DNA from: Agromyces aureus
GTDB taxonomy: Bacteria > Actinomycetota > Actinomycetes > Actinomycetales > Microbacteriaceae
DNA: 64,000 nt
Reading direction: 5' to 3'
Assembly: GCF_001660485.1 (NCBI RefSeq)
Contig: NZ_CP013979.1
Location: 4,092,001-4,156,000, forward strand
In this document: piece by piece, positions 51,361-60,732 of the stretch
Numbering within the stretch: the first letter of the stretch is position 1
Layout: each line of letters begins with the position of its first letter
Notes under the pieces: model-generated
Told to the model about the DNA's origin: nothing
Seen by the model: the letters and a program-made list of their open reading frames with translations, nothing else
Database searches by the model: none
Translations under genes and position numbers: made by a program

Positions 51361-51873
51361 ATGGAAGCCCACATGGACGTCGCGCCCGGCGACGGACGCA
51401 ACGAGACCGCCAACCAACGCAGCGACCGCAACTGGAACGAGATCCTGCAGGAGCTGCGGGTCGCGCTGACGGGCACGCAGCTCATCGGCGGCTTCCTGAT
51501 CGCGGTGGCCTTCCAGCCGCGCTTCGACGAGCTGGACGAGTACCAGTTGCGCCTGTACCTCGTGCTCGTCTCGCTCGCGGGGCTCGCGACGGTCATCGGC
51601 CTCGCGCCCGTGACGCTGCACCGCGCACTGTTCCGCCGCAAGGTCAAGGAGCGGCTCGTGCTGACCGGCAACCGGCTGCTCGTGGCGCACCTCGTCGTCG
51701 TCGGGCTGCTGCTCGTGGGCGTGACCTCGCTCGTGTTCGACGTCGCCGTGTCGCGCCCGGCCGGATGGTGGGCGCTCGGCATCGGCGCGGTCATCGTGTT
51801 CGGGGCCTGGGTGGTGCTGCCGCTGCTGCGCGCCGCGGCCGATGACGACGACGAGCGCGACCAGTCCGCCTGA
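51361..51873 (+). CDS. DUF6328-like four-helix membrane protein
   Basis: 170 residues: a soluble polar N-terminus of ~25 residues, then [30 protein letters not shown], and three further hydrophobic spans, ending acidic ([10 protein letters not shown]). The LRVxxTGxQxLxGFLLxxxF pattern is that of DUF6328 proteins, function unknown. 171 bases from the divergent cofE2. Confidence 0.7.
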   Translation: MEAHMDVAPGDGRNETANQRSDRNWNEILQELRVALTGTQLIGGFLIAVAFQPRFDELDEYQLRLYLVLVSLAGLATVIGLAPVTLHRALFRRKVKERLVLTGNRLLVAHLVVVGLLLVGVTSLVFDVAVSRPAGWWALGIGAVIVFGAWVVLPLLRAAADDDDERDQSA

Positions 51874-51909
51874 ACGTCGGTGTCGCACGCCGACCGTAGG
51901 CTTGAGCTC

Positions 51910-52752
51910 ATGCGCATCGCCACCTGGAACGTCAACTCGATCCGCACCCGCGTCGAACGCACGGTCGACTGGATGGTGCGCGAAGACGTCGACGTGCTCG
52001 CGATGCAGGAGATCAAGTGCAAGCCCGAGCAGTTCCCGCACGAGGCGTTCGAGGCGGCCGGCTACGAGCTCGCGATCCACGGCCTGAACCAGTGGAACGG
52101 CGTCGCCATCGCGAGCCGCGCACCGATCGAAGACGTCGCGATCGAGTTCCCCGGCATGCCCGGGTTCCTCAAGGGCCACGAGGGCCCTGACCAGCCGAAG
52201 GAGGCGCGCGCACTCGGCGCGACCATCGACGGCGTGCGCGTCTGGAGCCTCTACGTGCCCAACGGCCGCTCGCTCGACGACCCCCACTACACGTACAAGC
52301 TCGACTGGCTCGCCGCGCTCAGCGAGTACACGCGCGCCGAGACCGCGGCGCACCCGACCCGCCCGTTCGCGCTCATGGGCGACTTCAACATCGTGCCGTT
52401 CGACCACGACAACGGCGACCCCACCGTCATCGAGGGCGTCACCACGCACGTCTCGCCCGCCGAGCGCGAGGCGTTCTTCGCGTTCGAGGGCGCCGGTGTC
52501 ACCGATGTCGTGCGACCGCTCGTGCCAGAGGGCTTCACCTACTGGGACTACAAGCAGCTGCGGTTCCCCCGCAACGAGGGCCTGCGCATCGACTTCATCC
52601 TCGGCTCCGAGGCATTCGCGCACGCCGTGACCGGTGCGTCGATCCACCGCAACGAGCGCAAGGGCACCGCCCCGAGCGACCACGTGCCCGTGCTCGTCGA
52701 CCTCGACCTGGGCGGCGACGACGACGAGTTCGATCGGCCGATGTTCCTCTAG
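51910..52752 (+). CDS. xthA: exodeoxyribonuclease III
   Basis: 280-residue EEP-family nuclease/AP endonuclease: Asn7 (TWNVNS), Glu34 (MQEIK), the [14 protein letters not shown] motif, [19 protein letters not shown] and the catalytic His in [11 protein letters not shown]. Used in base-excision repair. The ATG at 51910 aligns with the family start; an upstream ATG adds 10 residues without a ribosome-binding site. Confidence 0.95.
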   Translation: MRIATWNVNSIRTRVERTVDWMVREDVDVLAMQEIKCKPEQFPHEAFEAAGYELAIHGLNQWNGVAIASRAPIEDVAIEFPGMPGFLKGHEGPDQPKEARALGATIDGVRVWSLYVPNGRSLDDPHYTYKLDWLAALSEYTRAETAAHPTRPFALMGDFNIVPFDHDNGDPTVIEGVTTHVSPAEREAFFAFEGAGVTDVVRPLVPEGFTYWDYKQLRFPRNEGLRIDFILGSEAFAHAVTGASIHRNERKGTAPSDHVPVLVDLDLGGDDDEFDRPMFL

Positions 52753-52837
52753 GTCGCGCTCCTACCGCATCGCCGCTGCGCTGGCCACCCCCGGCCGTCA
52801 GCCGACGGCATTCGGGGCTTCGATCTACGCTCGAGTG

Positions 52838-54049
52838 GTGACGACCTCTCCCCCACGCGTCGTCGGCGACCCGTTCGACGGGGTCACGATGGCCGAACGC
52901 TACCGCCTCGACGGACTCATCGGCCGCGGCGGCATGGCCAGCGTGTACCGCGGCGAAGACCTCGTGCTGCACCGGCCCATCGCGGTCAAGGTGTTCGGAG
53001 CCGCGACCGAGGGCCTCGACGATCGCGACCGCCGCACGTCCGAGATCGCGCTCCTCGCGAGCCTCTCGCATCGCGCACTCGTGCGGCTCTACGACGCAGC
53101 CCACGACGAAGGCACCGGGCGGGAGTTCCTCGTCATGGAACTCGTCGACGGGCGCGACCTCCGCGAGACCCTGCGGTCCGGCCCACTCACGCCGGCGGAC
53201 GCCTCGACCTTGCTCGCCGACCTCGCCGAGGCGCTGCACGTGATCCACGATCGCGGCATCGTGCACCGCGACGTCAAGCCCGCGAACGTGCTGCTGGAGC
53301 CGGCGCACCTCCCCGGGCGCGCGTGGAACGCGAAGCTCGCCGACTTCGGCATCGCCCGACTCGTCGACGACGCCCGCCTCACGAGCACGGGCCTGCTCGT
53401 CGGCACGCCCGGATACGTGAGCCCCGAGCAGGTGGCCGGGGCCGTGCCGGCACCCCCGGCCGATGTCTATGCGCTCGGGCTGCTCGTGCTCGAGGCCCGA
53501 ACGCAGCAGCAGGCGTTCCCCGGCCCAGCAGCCGAGTCGGCGAGCGCCCGACTCGTGCGCGACCCCGCCGTTCCGGCCGAGCTCGGCGACGACTGGGTCG
53601 CGCTCCTCCGCGCCATGACCGCCCGCGAACCCACCGACCGCCCGTCCGCACTCGAGGTCGCGGTCGCGGCCGCCGCGCTCGACGTGTCGGATCGTGGGGC
53701 CGGCGCGACCGCGGTCACGATCGCATTCGGCGACGTCGCCGAGACGCCGACCGTCGCGATGACGGGAGCCGCGGCATCCACCGACGACTCGCCCACGGTG
53801 CGGATGGCGAACGCGCCCCGTGCCGAGGCCTCCGGCGCGCAGCCGACACGAGTGCCCACGGAGCGCCGCACGGCACGGCGAGGTCGCGTGGCCGTCATCG
53901 TGCTGCTCGTCGCGACGGTCGTGACGACGCTCTGGGTGCTGCTCTCGCCCCTCGCCGCACCGCCGGCGACCACCCCCGAACCGCTGCCGAGCGTACCGGG
54001 AGAGCTCGGCGTGCACCTCGAGCAGCTCGACGAGGCGGTGAACCCGTGA
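52838..54049 (+). CDS. membrane-anchored Ser/Thr protein kinase (PknB type)
   Basis: 403 residues: kinase domain 20-280 with Gly loop IGRGGMASVYRG, Lys51 (IAVKVF), catalytic Asp145 (VHRDVKPANVLL) and Asp169 (LADFGIARL). Then a Thr-rich juxtamembrane linker, one hydrophobic span (VIVLLVATVVTTLWVLL) near 350-370 and a ~30-residue outer tail without PASTA domains. GTG start (52835/52838). Overlaps the lipoprotein gene by one base (TGATG). Confidence 0.92.
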   Translation: MTTSPPRVVGDPFDGVTMAERYRLDGLIGRGGMASVYRGEDLVLHRPIAVKVFGAATEGLDDRDRRTSEIALLASLSHRALVRLYDAAHDEGTGREFLVMELVDGRDLRETLRSGPLTPADASTLLADLAEALHVIHDRGIVHRDVKPANVLLEPAHLPGRAWNAKLADFGIARLVDDARLTSTGLLVGTPGYVSPEQVAGAVPAPPADVYALGLLVLEARTQQQAFPGPAAESASARLVRDPAVPAELGDDWVALLRAMTAREPTDRPSALEVAVAAAALDVSDRGAGATAVTIAFGDVAETPTVAMTGAAASTDDSPTVRMANAPRAEASGAQPTRVPTERRTARRGRVAVIVLLVATVVTTLWVLLSPLAAPPATTPEPLPSVPGELGVHLEQLDEAVNP

Positions 54050-54486
54050 TGCGCCCGAACCTGCGGTCGCGCTCGACGGCCCTCGCGACCCTCGTGCTCG
54101 TGCTGGGCCTGAGCCTCACGTCGTGTGCCCCGTCGAACGACACCGCCGCCGACCTGCACGCGTCGGTCGTCAGGGTCTCCGAGCGCGCGGCATCGGCCGA
54201 CTACCTCGGTGCCATCGCCGAACTCGACCTGCTGGAGGCCGACGTCGACCAGGCCGCCGCCGACGGCGGACTCGACGGCGCGCAGGAGCAGGAGATCCGC
54301 GAGGCCATCGCCCTCGTCAGAGCCGACCTCCAGACCGCCGAGATCGCCACGACGCCCGTCCCGACCCCCGTCACCGACGACTCGGGGGATTCCGACGACT
54401 CCGGCGATTCGGACGACGCCCCCGGCAACAGCGGCGACAACAAGGGCAGGGGAAACGGCAAGGACAAGAAGGACAAGAAGGACTGA
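54049..54486 (+). CDS. lipoprotein with low-complexity acidic/basic tail, kinase partner
   Basis: 145 residues with lipobox LTSC (near residue 24), a helical region (ADLHASVVRVSERAASADYLGAIAELDLLEADVDQAAADGGLDG), and a C-terminal run of DSGDSDDSGDSDD then Lys/Gly/Asn-rich GKDKKDKKD. The translational overlap with the kinase suggests it is a cell-surface partner or sensor. No family recognised. Confidence 0.75.
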   Translation: MRPNLRSRSTALATLVLVLGLSLTSCAPSNDTAADLHASVVRVSERAASADYLGAIAELDLLEADVDQAAADGGLDGAQEQEIREAIALVRADLQTAEIATTPVPTPVTDDSGDSDDSGDSDDAPGNSGDNKGRGNGKDKKDKKD

Positions 54487-54523
54487 CCGAGACATCCGTC
54501 GCGGCATCCGGCACCATGGAGCC

Positions 54524-55006
54524 ATGACGCAGGCGAACCCCGACGACATCACGCTCGACCCGAAGTCCGACGACGAGGTCGTCGCCTGGCTGCCCGTCGC
54601 GATGCGCGAGTACGAGGAGTCGCGGCTCGAGGCGGGCGACAGCGCCGATGCCGCGGACACCGCGCGCGCCGAGTCCGAACGACGGTTCTTCCCCGACGGG
54701 CGTCTGATCGACGGGCACCAGCTCTTCACGATCCGCCTCGCGGGCGAAGACGTCGGGTGGTTCTGGCTCGGTCCGTGGAACGGCACTGGCGTCGAGGACT
54801 GGTGGATCTACGACATCCGCGTGTACGACGAGTTCCAGCGCCGCGGCATCGCGCGCATCGTCATGCAGCGCGCCGACGGGATCGCACGCGAGGGCGGCGC
54901 GAAGAGCCTCGGGTTGAACGCGTTCGCCTACAACGTTCCGGCCATCACGCTGTACGAGAGCCTCGGTTACCTCACGGCGTCGCTGCACATGCGCAAAGAC
55001 CTGTGA
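54524..55006 (+). CDS. GNAT-family N-acetyltransferase
   Basis: 160 residues with the GNAT core: GEDVGWFWLGPWNGTG, IYDIRVYDEFQRRGIARIVMQRADGIAREGGAKSLGLNAFAYNVPAITLYESLGY. The QRRGIA pyrophosphate-binding loop is clear. Substrate unknown. Confidence 0.9.
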   Translation: MTQANPDDITLDPKSDDEVVAWLPVAMREYEESRLEAGDSADAADTARAESERRFFPDGRLIDGHQLFTIRLAGEDVGWFWLGPWNGTGVEDWWIYDIRVYDEFQRRGIARIVMQRADGIAREGGAKSLGLNAFAYNVPAITLYESLGYLTASLHMRKDL

Positions 55007-55057
55007 GGCGCAGACGATTCGCGGCCGGCGTTCAGACTGCGGGCGTACGGTCAGCGC

Positions 55058-55213
55058 ATGAACCCGGAATCCTGGCTCGCCGTCATCTGCATCTCGGCCC
55101 TCGTCGGCCCGATGCTGCTCGGCCTCGTCGCCCTGCGGCGCCGGCCCCAGCCGATTCGCGTGCGATCCGACGACGCTCAGCGTCGGCCGGTGAACCGCTC
55201 CATCGAGCGGTAG
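55058..55213 (+). CDS. possible 51-residue single-span membrane protein
   Basis: ATG at 55058 leads to MNPESWLAVICISALVGPML, a plausible single membrane segment, followed by a basic tail and TAG at 55211-55213. It overlaps the 3' end of the convergent SDR gene by 37 bases. Third-position bias is present, but there is no strong ribosome-binding site. Below the size of most automatic calls. Confidence 0.35.
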   Translation: MNPESWLAVICISALVGPMLLGLVALRRRPQPIRVRSDDAQRRPVNRSIER

Positions 55214-56016
55214 ACGCCGAAGCCGTCGCCGACGACGCGGTCGAACACGCGCGTCGGCAGCAGGCCGCGCAGCGCCCGTGAGACGCCGACGCTCCACGGC
55301 AGTTCGAGCCGCGGCGCGCCCTTGAGCATCGCCCGCCAGACGCGGTCGACGACGTACCCGGGTTCGAGGATCGGCGCGAGCACCGGCCCGCGCGCGCCGG
55401 CGAACATGCCGGTCGAGATGTAGCTCGGGGTGACGGTCGTGACCTTCACGTTGCCGTGATCGGCCTGCTCGAGCTCGATCCGCAGCGAGTCGCTCCACCC
55501 GATGAGCGCGGCCTTCGATGCGGCGTACGTGGCCATGCGAGGGTTCGCGAGGGTGCCGGCGGCCGAGGCGATGTTCACGACGCGTGCGGCGCGGTACGCG
55601 TTCGCGATCATGCCGGGCAGGAACTCGCGGGTGACGTACATGGGGGCGAGCGCGTTGACCTGCATGGTCGGGCGGGTGTCCTCGCCGTTGTCGGTCTGCC
55701 AGAAGTACTCGTTGCCGCGCACGATGCCGGCGTTGTTGATGAGCACGTCGGGATTGCCGACCTCGCGGCGCACCTGCTGGGCGTGCTTCGCGATCGAGCC
55801 GAGGTCGGCGAGGTCGACGACGTAGGAGTGGATGCGGGTGCGGCCCTTCGAGATCGCCCCGAGTTCGTCGACGGTGCGTGCGAGCGCGGCGGCGTCGCGA
55901 TCCCAGAGGGTGACGGATGCCGCGTGCTCGGCCACGGCCCGCTGCGCGTACATGCGGCCCATGCCGCCCGCGGCGCCCGTGATGAGCAGCCTGGCTCCGC
56001 GCACGGTTCTCGTCAT
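55177..56016 (-). CDS. SDR-family short-chain dehydrogenase
   Basis: 279 residues with LLITGAAGGMGRMYAQ (NAD(P) motif), NNAG at VLINNAGIVRG, catalytic Ser (NIASAAG), Tyr-x3-Lys (YAASK) and a C-terminal hydrophobic/basic segment typical of large SDRs acting on lipophilic substrates. The ATG at 56016 follows the family start. Divergent from marR across a region with three operator-like dyads. Confidence 0.9.
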   Translation of the reverse strand: MTRTVRGARLLITGAAGGMGRMYAQRAVAEHAASVTLWDRDAAALARTVDELGAISKGRTRIHSYVVDLADLGSIAKHAQQVRREVGNPDVLINNAGIVRGNEYFWQTDNGEDTRPTMQVNALAPMYVTREFLPGMIANAYRAARVVNIASAAGTLANPRMATYAASKAALIGWSDSLRIELEQADHGNVKVTTVTPSYISTGMFAGARGPVLAPILEPGYVVDRVWRAMLKGAPRLELPWSVGVSRALRGLLPTRVFDRVVGDGFGVYRSMERFTGRR

Positions 56017-56076
56017 CCGACCATTGTCCCGCACGCGGACGAGCCCGGGACCCGGACCCGGGCCGCACCCAGAGCG

Positions 56077-56138
56077 TGTCAACATGTTGATGAAATGCCT
56101 GTCAACCTGTTGACATCCAACGTGTCAACCGGTTTACT
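56077..56138. promoter_or_regulatory. three MarR-type operators at exact 23-base spacing
   Basis: TGTCAACATGTTGATG (56077-56092), TGTCAACCTGTTGACA (56100-56115, perfect 7+2+7 inverted repeat) and TGTCAACCGGTTTACT (56123-56138) start exactly 23 bases apart, about two helical turns, between the SDR gene and marR. The last is 6 bases before the marR ATG. Strong candidate for cooperative binding by the MarR protein to control both directions. Confidence 0.8.
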
Positions 56139-56144
56139 CATCAC

Positions 56145-56618
56145 ATGAGCGCCGAACCGAACCCCCGACCCCAACCCGGTGGCCCGCTCGGCGACCGCGT
56201 GACGGTCACCCTGCACTACCTCGTCGACCGCATGGACCGCTTCGCCGACCAATTGCTGCAACAGCGCTTCGGAATGAGCTACAGCCAGTTCATGTTCATC
56301 GCCGTGCTCGCCGATCTCGCGCCGCCGCCCGACATCACGACGCTCGCGACCTGCCTCGGGGTCAGCAAGGCCGCCGTGAGCAAGCGGGTGCCCGCGTTCG
56401 TCGAGGCCGGCTGGGTGCAGACGCACACCGACCCCGCGAATGCGCGTCGCGTGCTGCTCTCGATCACCCCGAAGGCCGGGCGTTTCCTCGCCGAGGCCCT
56501 GCCGGTGCTCGATGCGTCGTTCACCGAGACGTTCGACGACCTCGCGACCGTCGACCTCGCCGCCCTGCACGAAGACCTCAAGACCGTCATCCGCCACCTC
56601 GACTCCAAGGAGCACTGA
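56145..56618 (+). CDS. MarR-family transcriptional regulator
   Basis: 157 residues with the MarR winged-helix core: QFMFIAVLADLAPPPDITTLATCLGVSKAAVSKRVPAFVEAGWVQTHTDPANARRVLLSITPKAG. N- and C-terminal helices form the dimer interface. It lies directly after the triple operator and is followed 2 bases later by the flavodoxin-fold gene, so autoregulation and co-expression are likely. Confidence 0.92.
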   Translation: MSAEPNPRPQPGGPLGDRVTVTLHYLVDRMDRFADQLLQQRFGMSYSQFMFIAVLADLAPPPDITTLATCLGVSKAAVSKRVPAFVEAGWVQTHTDPANARRVLLSITPKAGRFLAEALPVLDASFTETFDDLATVDLAALHEDLKTVIRHLDSKEH

Positions 56619-56620
56619 AC

Positions 56621-57349
56621 ATGACGAACCGCACCGTGGCGAACACGCTCGTGATCATCGGCCACCCGAACTCGGGCAGCTTCAACCACGCCCTCGCCGA
56701 GCAGTACGCCGCCGGCCTGCGCGCGGCATCCGTCGACGCCTCGACCGGCGGAACGGCCGACGGCTCGCACGTGCGGGTCATCGACCTCGCCGAACGCGAG
56801 TTCGAGCTGCTGCCCTCCGACCGCGCCGACCTGCGCGCCCCCGACGGCGACACCTCGCACCTCGAGCCGCGCATCCGCGCCTTCATCGACGACGTCGCCT
56901 GGGCCGACCACCTCGTGTTCTTCTTCCCCCAGTGGTGGGGCACCTACCCCGCCGTGCTGAAGGCGTTCCTCGACCGGGCGGTGCTCTCGGGCACGGCGTT
57001 CAGGTACGGCCGCGGCCAGATCTCGACGCGACTGCTCACCGGCAAGACCGCGCGCATCGTCATGACCATGGACTCGCCCATCGCGTGGAACCGGTTCGTC
57101 TACCGCAACGCTGCCGAGACCTCGCTCAAGCGGGCCACCCTCGCCTACTGCGGCGTGCGCACCATCGGCATCACCCGGTTCACGCCCGTGCGGTTCTCGA
57201 CCCCCGGGAAGCGCGCCGCCTGGCTCGAGTCGGTTCGCCGGCTCGGAGCGACGGATGCCTCGAGGGCCCGCCGTCGTCAGCCCGCGCCTGCGCCCGTCGC
57301 CGCGGGTGCCCCGGCTGCCGCCGGTTCCGGCGGCGCTGCGGGCGAGTAG
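56621..57349 (+). CDS. NAD(P)H:quinone oxidoreductase-like flavodoxin-fold protein
   Basis: 242 residues. LVIIGHPNSGSFNHALAEQYAAGL is the FMN/FAD-binding start of the NQO1/KefF/MdaB family, and VFFFPQWWGTYPAVLKAFLDRAVLSGTAFRYG is its second hallmark. A 25-residue Pro/Ala tail is extra. Likely reduces quinones or other electrophiles; MarR-controlled oxidoreductases of this type often respond to aromatic or electrophile stress. Confidence 0.9.
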   Translation: MTNRTVANTLVIIGHPNSGSFNHALAEQYAAGLRAASVDASTGGTADGSHVRVIDLAEREFELLPSDRADLRAPDGDTSHLEPRIRAFIDDVAWADHLVFFFPQWWGTYPAVLKAFLDRAVLSGTAFRYGRGQISTRLLTGKTARIVMTMDSPIAWNRFVYRNAAETSLKRATLAYCGVRTIGITRFTPVRFSTPGKRAAWLESVRRLGATDASRARRRQPAPAPVAAGAPAAAGSGGAAGE

Positions 57350-57379
57350 GCGACGCCCGACCGAGACGCCCCGCCGACC

Positions 57380-58606
57380 TCAGGACTCGCGCGCCGCGTC
57401 GGCCTTCGGGATCAGCGGCAGCACGGCCGCAGGCGCGATGGCGATCGCGACGAAGGCCAGCGGGTAGCCCACGAGCGTCACCAAGCCGCCGACGAGCGGC
57501 CCGACCATGGCCGCCACGACGTACTGCCCCGTGTTCTGGATGCCGAACGCCTTTCCCGCCCATGACGCGCCCGCCGCCTCGGCGACCGAGGTGAAGGCGA
57601 GTCCGTTGTCGGCGACGCTGATCAGGGTCGCGACGATGAACGCCGGCCCCGCGACGACGCTCCAGCCCGGCAGGCCCGTCGCCCCGACGACGAGCATCAC
57701 GAGGCATCCGCTCACCGCCACCCAGCGGAGCACGCGAACGCGACTGCCCACTCGGTCGCTCAACTCGCCGACGCCGATGCGGCCGACGGCACCGATGAAC
57801 TGCGCGACGCCGATCAGCAGGCCCGCGGCAGGGGCGCTCCACTGCATCTCGGCGACGAGCCAGACGATGCCGAAGATCGAGAGGGCGAACTGCGGCACGA
57901 CGAGCAGCGCCGAGACGAGGTGGATGCGCCAGAGGAACGAGCTCGCTCGGTACGGGTTCGCAGCGGGCCGTGCGTCCGGCTCGACTCCGATACCGGGCGG
58001 CGCCGCGACCGGCCGCACCGGGTCGGCGAGGCCCACCGCACAGAGCACGGCCAGCGCGGCGTTCAGCACGAGGGAGAGCGCGACCGCCGCGCCGATGCCG
58101 AACTCCGCGGCCAGGCCGGGCACGGCCAGCGCCGCGACCGTGACGCCGAGCGGCTGCGACATCTGGCGGATGCCCATCGCGAAGCCGCGCCGCTCCCGTG
58201 GGAACCAGCCGACCACGACCCGCCCGCTTGCGGCGTTGGTGCTCGCCGACACCGCCCCGCCCAGGAAGAAGAACACCCAGAGCGTCAGGATGTCGCCGGC
58301 TGCGGCCGCGCCGACCGCCGCGACGGCGGTGAGGGCGAGCCCGGTCGTGATGACCCGGCGTTCGCCGAAGCGATCGGCGAGGGCGCCCCATGCGACGAGC
58401 GTGAGCACCATGCCGATGGTCGGCGCCGAGGCCAGCAGGCCCGCCTGCACGAGCGAGATGCCGCGTTCGGCGTGCAGCAACGGAATGAGGAAGGCGGGCG
58501 TGCTAACGAAGACCGTGCCCGCGGCCTGCGCCGCGACGCCGAGCGCGAGCATGCGCCAGGCGCGCCTCGGAATCACGGTCGGTCGCTGGAGCGTGGTCGT
58601 GTTCAC
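57380..58606 (-). CDS. MFS transporter
   Basis: 408 residues with about 12 hydrophobic spans. The signature loop ALADRFGERRVITTG and RRGFAMGIRQMSQPLGVTVAAL are typical of the family. GTG start after GAGAGGACAGG, better placed than upstream codons that fall in the operator. Divergent from the GntR gene; the shared operator at 58638-58672 makes it the probable target. Substrate unknown. Confidence 0.9.
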   Translation of the reverse strand: MNTTTLQRPTVIPRRAWRMLALGVAAQAAGTVFVSTPAFLIPLLHAERGISLVQAGLLASAPTIGMVLTLVAWGALADRFGERRVITTGLALTAVAAVGAAAAGDILTLWVFFFLGGAVSASTNAASGRVVVGWFPRERRGFAMGIRQMSQPLGVTVAALAVPGLAAEFGIGAAVALSLVLNAALAVLCAVGLADPVRPVAAPPGIGVEPDARPAANPYRASSFLWRIHLVSALLVVPQFALSIFGIVWLVAEMQWSAPAAGLLIGVAQFIGAVGRIGVGELSDRVGSRVRVLRWVAVSGCLVMLVVGATGLPGWSVVAGPAFIVATLISVADNGLAFTSVAEAAGASWAGKAFGIQNTGQYVVAAMVGPLVGGLVTLVGYPLAFVAIAIAPAAVLPLIPKADAARES

Positions 58607-58637
58607 GGCCTGTCCTCTCTGGAGCTGGGACGAAGTA

Positions 58638-58672
58638 TGGGATACGTTAGTGCGTACCAACTTGGTATCCCA
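58638..58672. promoter_or_regulatory. GntR operator between MFS and gntR genes
   Basis: Contains TACCAACTTGGTA (58655-58667, 6+1+6 dyad) and a wider pair TGGGATAC (58638-58645) / GTATCCCA (58665-58672). Lies 18-50 bases before the GntR ATG and next to the divergent MFS start. Confidence 0.65.
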
Positions 58673-58689
58673 AACTCACGGAGGTTCCG

Positions 58690-59442
<753 letters not shown>

Positions 59443-59608
59443 CCGCCGCCGGGCGGTCCAGGCCGGCCCCTGGCCGCGCCCGAATCGGCACGGCCGCATC
59501 GAAGATCCCGCCGCTCGCCGTGCGATCCGGCATGCCCGATCGCAGGAACTTCGAGGTAGCCGGGCGTCATCCGAGATCCCGCCGTGTTACGCCCCGGGTC
59601 GCCTCCGC

Positions 59609-59637
59609 CTGACAGCGCGCGCCCTGCTGGATACCGT
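59609..59637 (+). promoter_or_regulatory. candidate promoter of the third ABC importer
   Basis: CTGACA (59609-59614), 17 bases, TACCGT (59632-59637), giving a start about 40 bases before the ATPase ATG. TGGATACCG over the -10 resembles one half of the 25140 operator. Confidence 0.4.
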
Positions 59638-59677
59638 CGGAGAACCCCCACCAGCCGACGCACGTCGAGGAGACGCC

Positions 59678-60613
59678 ATGGCCGCGGCATCCGCCACCGC
59701 TCCCGCAGTGTCGTCCGACGCGCAGTCGGGCTCGAAGCGGGCCGCTCGCACCTTACCCGGCACCGCGGTCGCGGCGGCCGGCACCGCGATCGCGGCACCC
59801 GTCTCGCTCCAGGGCATCGGCCGCGCGTTCGCGTCGCAGGGCGGGCAGCGCCAGGTGCTCCGCGACATCGACCTCGAGATCGCGGCCGGCGAGATCGTCG
59901 CGATCCTCGGGCCGAGCGGATGCGGCAAGTCGACGCTGCTGCGCATCGCCGGCGGCCTCGACCGCCCGACGCAGGGCGAGGCGCTCATCGGCGGCGAGCC
60001 CGTGAAGCCGTTCGACGCGCGCTCGGCCGTCGGATTCCAGGAGCCGCGCCTCCTGCCGTGGCGCACGATCGCGAACAACGTCGCGCTCGGCCTGCCCCGC
60101 GGCACTCCGCGCACCGCGGGTCGCGAGCAGGTCTCGCGCCTGCTCGACCTCGTCGGGCTCGCCGACTTCGCCGACCACCGCCCGCGCGAGGTCTCGGGCG
60201 GCATGGCGCAGCGCACGTCGCTCGCCCGCGCACTCGCGCGCAACCCGGCCGTGCTGCTGCTCGACGAGCCGTTCGGCGCGCTCGACGCACTCACTCGCCT
60301 GAAGATGCAGGACCTCCTGCTCGACGTGCACGCCGCCGAGCCCGCCACCATCCTGCTCGTGACGCACGACGTCGACGAGGCGCTGCAGCTCGCCGACCGG
60401 GTGATCCTGCTCGGCCACGACGACGACCCCGCTGCGGCTCCGGGCGCCATCGTCACCCAGACGATCGTCGTCCCGGGGCACCGCCCCCGCGACCGCGGAT
60501 CCGCAGAACTCGCCGAGCTCCGCGGGCGCCTGCTCGACGGACTCGGCATCGACCGGCACGGCGCCGCCCGCGGCATCGAGACCGGCACGACCATCCCCCA
60601 CTACCCGTACTGA
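59678..60613 (+). CDS. SsuB/TauB-type ABC transporter ATP-binding protein
   Basis: 311 residues: Walker A GPSGCGKST, Q-loop FQEPRLLPWRT, signature VSGGMAQR, Walker B LLLDEPFGALDA, His in VTHDVDEA. A 45-residue Ala-rich N-terminal lead precedes the domain. GAGGAGA upstream of the ATG. First gene of an ATPase-binding protein-permease set. Confidence 0.92.
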   Translation: MAAASATAPAVSSDAQSGSKRAARTLPGTAVAAAGTAIAAPVSLQGIGRAFASQGGQRQVLRDIDLEIAAGEIVAILGPSGCGKSTLLRIAGGLDRPTQGEALIGGEPVKPFDARSAVGFQEPRLLPWRTIANNVALGLPRGTPRTAGREQVSRLLDLVGLADFADHRPREVSGGMAQRTSLARALARNPAVLLLDEPFGALDALTRLKMQDLLLDVHAAEPATILLVTHDVDEALQLADRVILLGHDDDPAAAPGAIVTQTIVVPGHRPRDRGSAELAELRGRLLDGLGIDRHGAARGIETGTTIPHYPY

Positions 60614-60732
60614 CGCCCAGCCGAGCGCGCCGAACCGGCGCACCGACACGCACGCACCCGACGCACCGCCCACCCGACGCACCACCCGTCTCGACGCACA
60701 CAGCACGCGCGTCGCACCCCAGAGGAGAACCC

